The notes under the pieces were generated by a model. It saw only the letters and a program-made list of their open reading frames with translations. It had not been told where the DNA came from and did no database searches. From NCBI GenBank assembly GCA_004431415.1, contig QPMI01000476.1, positions 1 to 35,967 on the forward strand: 35,967 nt of DNA. Reading direction: 5' to 3'. Of this stretch, positions 31,907-35,967 are shown one piece after another. Each line of letters starts with the position of its first letter. Within the stretch, counting starts at the first letter, position 1. This DNA is from Cyanophora paradoxa. Lineage: Eukaryota > Glaucocystophyceae > Cyanophorales > Cyanophoraceae. A program made the position numbers and the translations under genes.

Positions 31907-33207
31907 ATGTCTACACAAATAGCAGTTCTGTTTTCTGTTATGCTGCCCGAAATTACATCAACTCAATCACACAGTAACAGATGCAACCCCTGGGTTTATT
32001 GCACTGAAACAACAGGAGCCGATTCGTTTTCTCAAAACTCTGTGATCAGATGCAAAGAAATTCGATGTGATCGCAATGGGGCAAGGTGAGAACCACAGGT
32101 TTAATAGTTTCAAACAAGAACCAAGTTCAATCAGGTCAGATAGTCTCAGATTCCACAATATATGATGATGTAGGAGGGTCACCACACCCAAAATAGTAAC
32201 ATTTAACAATACAATCAATAACTCTGCTCTTGTTGTGAGAAGTGGAGGAGCTTACATTGAGATGGGGCAAGGTTGATGGAACCCTAACAGCAAATCAGGT
32301 AAGTATTACAGGAACAAGCACCTTTACAGGATTGTAACAGCAAATGCTGGTATTTCACTACCAATTGCTCACAATCCATAATCACAGCAACAAACAATTG
32401 TCACACCAGAAATCGATACAGGAGCCAATGTAGACCTTCTTCTCAAACGAAATAGTACACTGTCGCTACTCTGAAGCGAATAGTTTGACAGTTAATACAG
32501 GTGTTATCTCAAAAACACAACCACGATTTTCAGTTCAACTTGGCTACAATCACACTGCTACAACTCTGCGATCTAATAAACTGGGCAACAGTTCGAGTAA
32601 CAATACCAATTCATTCAGCACATCAACTGGAAGTTCACAGCACCTGTGCAGACACTATCGTTTTTCAGTATTCACTTCTTCAACCACAACTTCTTGATGT
32701 GTTCTCAGGGTAAAACAATGCAACAGGATTGGCATTTCCAAGGTAACACTCACAATCGTCAACAACAAATAAACGTTGTTTCTCTGCATTCTCAATCTTG
32801 CCCAAACGATTTGTTACACTTGTTACATTCAGTCGGTTCCATATCGCAATCAAACAGCTTCTCAGGGAATTGATAAGCATCGTTTAATTTCTTCATGTAG
32901 TTTAGGAATGTCGAATATTACCAAGTGGTTCTACTGATATGAGAAGTTGGGAATGGAATTTGGCTGCTTCTGTTCAGGATGGATCGATAATGCTGCCCAT
33001 AACAGAGCAAGAATCGCAATTGATGAGATTGTTCAGAAAGAAATCCATCTTGCATCTCATCAGGAGTTCAATACCAACCTCAAAGGAAGCGATTGTATTA
33101 CAGGCATTCCAAAGGGAACTGTAAAGAAAGTATCGAGTATAATAATGTCACAGAAGAGTAGTGTACATTATTTTTCTTTCCTTCTTAGTAAAAGAAGCAA
33201 TGGGTGA
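31907..33207 (+). CDS. Trunk-and-head attachment protein 2 (many frameshifts; end uncertain)
   Basis: Starts MSTQIAVLFSVMLPEITS 22 bases after the first paralogue. The trunk repeats the same signature (SFSQNSVIRCKEIRCDRNGA, SNKNQVQSGQIV, VVRSGGAYI). The head contains a C1q-like stretch around 32490-32700 (NTNSFSTSTG, then FTAPVQT-type and SFFSIHFF in neighbouring frames). From about 32900 to 33190 a further stretch (NRARIAIDEIVQKEIHLASHQEF ... VHYFSFLL) may be the rest of the head or a separate small gene. This is the most heavily broken part of the window, so boundaries are approximate. Confidence 0.5.
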
Positions 33208-34020
33208 ATATAATCGAGTTCAACTCCATATATTCCCTTGGATCCCCTGCAATGCACTTTCGCCAGCATGAAGTTAATGATGAGGTTCGTGGTTTAGAAT
33301 CCACAGAGAGACCCAATTCCAATGGTAACTCCTTTGATAAAAATTCGATTATTCGAGTTAAAGAGCTGAGAGCTGATAAGAATTCAGGTGTGGTTAAAAC
33401 AACTCGACTTCTTGTCACAAATGCTAACTTCTTTCAGCCTACTAATGGAGGTCCTGATGCTTACAGTGTTGATCTGAAAGCCCTTGATTATGATAAAACA
33501 CTGCTGCTGTAACTGTGAGATCAGGAGGAGCATTTATTGGTGGTGGCTGCAGAGTTTCAGGTCAACTTTCATCCTCAATTTTCGTATAATGATGTCCCAG
33601 ATACTCTTGAACAAATGTAGAGAACCCCAACGAATTCGATTATATATACCAGTTGCACAACAGCCAGTTATTCAATTTTACCAAGGTTATACTGTCACAC
33701 TTGAAAACTCTGAATTGATTGAAGGAACCAAAAGAGTAATGAGAGGGCTGGTCATTCCTTCTGCAATGCTTTCTTTATGTAGAGCCAACAATAACCAGCC
33801 AGGTCACAGATACAATTTCAGTGTTCAGGGATATGATCATTTTGGCACAGGGTTCTGTGTTTATAATAACAATTTCACCTATGATCTGTTTGTTACAGAT
33901 ATTGGAAAATATACAATTACAGTTATGGGTATCAGAACAGATATAGCTGCTGTCTCAGCTCTAAGAGGTGTTACTCCTGATACTCTTTCTCAAACAGGGT
34001 TTTACAGGAACCAGATGTGA
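33200..34020 (+). CDS. Trunk-and-head attachment protein 3, second head type (frameshifts)
   Basis: ATG at 33200. The trunk signature is clear: SFDKNSIIRVKELRADKNSG, TTRLLVTNANF, then VRSGGAFIGGG in the next frame. The head (about 33640-34020) is not C1q-like: VQGYDHFGTGFCVYNNNF, FVTDIGKYTITVMGIRTDIAA. The same pattern recurs in paralogue 4, so genes 3 and 4 share a head. I do not recognise the domain; it looks beta-rich. Ends at the TGA 34018-34020. Confidence 0.6.
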
Positions 34021-34061
34021 TTGATGACCCACCCCATAAAGATATATCACTTTAATGTAAA

Positions 34062-34906
34062 ATGGCTGAGCAACCCCCACTTGAACGAATTATTACACCA
34101 CAGCTATCATTAGCTGCCCAGCAAACCATGTTTCTGCAGCATGCTACCTTGATGATGTGGAAGGTCTCCAATCCACAGAGGTCCAACCTACAATGAACAC
34201 CTTTGGTTCCACCCACAAACTGAGATTACAGGAACTCAGATGTGATAAAAATAATGGATAGTTAAGACAACTAAGCTACTTGTCACAAATGCAAACTTTT
34301 CTGCTCATTATGGAGACCCAGATAGCTATGGAGATCCTCTGTCTACTTATTCTTTTGAATCTAGGTCGGGAGCTATTAACTGCAAATCGGGGGGAGCTTA
34401 TATTGGTGATGGTCTTAGGGTTGGTGGGGCTGTTGGAGCGCCTTATTTGTGAATGATCAACCCAATCCATTGATCCTACCAAGAATTCGAACCTATGTCC
34501 CCAGCATGAATGCCCCATACATTATAAAGATATTCCCCATTGTTGTAAATGAACAAACAGCAGTAGTAGACTCTCTTGTTGAAATTGGTGACCACTACAA
34601 GGTAGTTGTGGATATCCACCAGATGTATATGCTGTATGTCAAGTAGAGGGTGGAACTCCTAATTTTGCAGTTGTGATCACCCCATATGATAATTTTGGTA
34701 TTGCTTATCATGGAGTCAATTTCGGTTTGGAAGACTATCAGTTTCTGGTGAGAGCCACCAAGTTTGGTATCTACAAGTGTGTATTATATGCTGAGAGAAC
34801 CGATTTTATTGCAAGGCAGAATACCTATGCTGAGTATTATGGCACAAATCGATATTTCCCCATTTTTGGCAGGATAATGCTCCATAAGAATATTGGTTAT
34901 ATATAG
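34062..34906 (+). CDS. Trunk-and-head attachment protein 4, second head type (frameshifts)
   Basis: ATG at 34062 (MAEQPPLERIITPQLSL). Trunk elements are spread over frames: KLRLQELRCDKNNG, KTTKLLVTNANF and CKSGGAYIGDGLRVGG. The head begins at RIRTYVP near 34490, which also starts that of gene 3 (RIRLYIP), and continues ITPYDNFGIAYHGVNFGLEDYQF, KFGIYKCVLYAERTDFIA, aligned in order with gene 3. Ends at TAG 34904-34906. Confidence 0.6.
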
Positions 34907-34909
34907 AGT

Positions 34910-35158
34910 ATGGATAGTAAAACAAAAAAGTTTATTGATGCTGCTATGACAGTTCATGGTAAAGATAAATTCGATTACAGTGAGACACATTACATCAAAG
35001 CTCAAGAGAAAGTATCTGTGTGAGATGTTTGCAGTGTAATAAGGTGATCCTTACCTATCCCTTTAATCATGTGAAAGGGATCAGGTTGCAGGGACTGTAA
35101 CAAAAGAAAGAGTCAAGCACACAGGAAAGAGCTACTTCATCATCAGAGTAGAGTATAG
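34910..35158 (+). CDS. Small zinc-ribbon protein (homing-endonuclease-associated type), frameshifted
   Basis: Starts MDSKTKKFIDAAMTVHGKDKF, followed by DYSETHYIKAQEKV; in the next frames come CLQCNK, an NHVKG element and GCRDC. This order, FI..A..VHG.KYDYS...Y......V...C..C....F..NH..G.GC..C, is the small zinc-binding domain common in giant viruses and phages, often next to nuclease domains. No nuclease domain is seen here. Breaks near 35021 and 35085 fit missing bases. An alternative frame after 35100 runs open into the next gene, so the C-terminus is uncertain. Confidence 0.5.
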
Positions 35159-35207
35159 GGATATTTGCATTAGGTTTGACTTAGTTAATTTTTCTAAGGT
35201 ATTCTTA

Positions 35208-35659
35208 ATGGAGACTAAATACAGAGGCTTTCATGTTATGCTTGATTACAAGGCTAAATCAGCTATAGCAACAGGTTATGAGCATGTTAGCTTCCTAGGT
35301 AATTGGATTATGGGAACCCTTGAACAAGCAGTATGAGACAAGGTATTAGGATTGTTCATAAGCATTGTGAGATATTTGATGGCACTATCACCTCCTTGCA
35401 TTGGTTCTGCTATTAGATGAAAGCCAATTGCACAGCTCATTGTTATTCCAATGAAGGCATGTTAGCAATTGATATATTCAGTTGTGGTAAAGAAGCTCAG
35501 CATAAAACACAATCAGTAGCAGATGAGATCGATAAAACAATGAATTTCTTAACATTTGAGAAGACTGAGAGACATAAACATGATAGTTCCCGTTTTGATG
35601 GTTTCTATAATGAGATAAACAGGGTAATTTACCTTTTTTATTACAATGGCAATCGTTAA
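35208..35659 (+). CDS. speD: S-adenosylmethionine decarboxylase, SpeD-like proenzyme (frameshifts)
   Basis: About 150 residues, the usual length of short SpeD proenzymes, from ATG 35208 (METKYRGFHVMLDY, matching the GxHxxxD start of the family) to TAA 35657-35659. In order it shows: YEHVSFLG; IRIVHKHCEIFDGTI; a hydrophobic LVLLLDES containing the Glu-Ser self-cleavage site that makes the pyruvoyl group; CTAHCYSNEG; and DIFSCG with the catalytic Cys. Breaks near 35335 and 35380, and one apparent extra base near 35427, separate the pieces. The enzyme decarboxylates S-adenosylmethionine for spermidine synthesis. Last gene before the right repeat. Confidence 0.75.
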
Positions 35660-35660
35660 A

Positions 35661-35681
35661 AAAGGATATAATATATCCTTT
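35661..35681. terminator. Hairpin just after the SpeD-like gene
   Basis: AAAGGATATA and TATATCCTTT pair perfectly around one A, starting 2 bases after the stop codon. Probable 3' end of the plus-strand block. Confidence 0.55.
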
Positions 35682-35833
35682 CCTACAATAGCTTTCTACA
35701 ATGATTCTTCTTTCTCTACAGTAGCTTTTGTTACAATAGAATTCTACTGTATGATGTCCGAAATATGAATGCACCCTACATTAAGCAATGTCAAGTATTT
35801 CGAATACTATTCGATTTCCTTACAATAACACTC
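35682..35833. other. Non-coding stretch before the right terminal repeat
   Basis: Contains five or so imperfect CTACAATAG/CTACAGTAG words (35684-35755). No gene supported. Confidence 0.4.
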
Positions 35834-35967
35834 AGCATCTGCCCTAGATTCCCCTATTACCTATTATTTAAGTGGACTCAAGGTTGACTCATTTAATCGT
35901 AAAAGTAGTAAAGTATATGGATTTGTTACGAATTCAATGGGAGGGTTGACTAAGTGGGTTGAGTTGA
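35834..35967. repeat. Right terminal inverted repeat, cut by the end of the window
   Basis: Reverse complement of 10852-10995, beginning AGCATCTGCCCTAG and running to the last base. The outer part, the expected hairpins and the far host junction are not in the window. Confidence 0.9.

Overview
The window joins two kinds of DNA. Bases 1 to about 9816 are GC-rich DNA of a single-celled eukaryote, probably an alga or other protist. The reasons are GT-AG introns, the last exons of a class III nucleotide cyclase, a many-exon MORN-like gene, and many small palindromic repeat elements. The species cannot be named from the sequence. At about 9817 the composition switches abruptly to AT-rich and stays so to the end.

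The AT-rich part (about 9817/10350 to beyond 35967) is an integrated Polinton-like virus (PLV/Maverick/virophage lineage) more than 25 kb long. Its terminal inverted repeat is seen at 10852-10995 and again, inverted, at 35834-35967, where the window ends inside the right copy. The left flank also carries long perfect hairpins built of CCTGTCACAC repeats, and one more copy sits inside the virus at 19962-20063.

Layout inside the virus. Replication and integration: a DDE (retroviral-type) integrase and a protein-primed family B DNA polymerase on the minus strand, divergent from a plus-strand early block (zinc-binding/DUF5710-like protein, small basic protein, primase-SF3 helicase) whose genes share a TATA-type promoter box. 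Morphogenesis: a minus-strand run of penton-like protein, double-jelly-roll major capsid protein, FtsK/HerA packaging ATPase, a coiled-coil protein and two small proteins. A second penton-like gene diverges from the first over 29 bp. Host interaction: a patatin-type phospholipase fused to an F5/8C (discoidin) domain, then a long plus-strand block with a phage-tail-fibre-like protein and four tandem paralogues that share a trunk but carry two kinds of C-terminal head (C1q-like and an unnamed one). After these come a zinc-ribbon gene and an S-adenosylmethionine decarboxylase (SpeD-like) gene next to the right repeat.

Almost every long viral gene is broken by frameshifts, and nearly all of those I could resolve are explained by one missing base in a short run. 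The two terminal repeat copies differ in the same manner. This looks more like residual assembly error than decay, so the virus may be intact. I found no maturation protease. Family calls rest on motifs read by eye; no database search was run.
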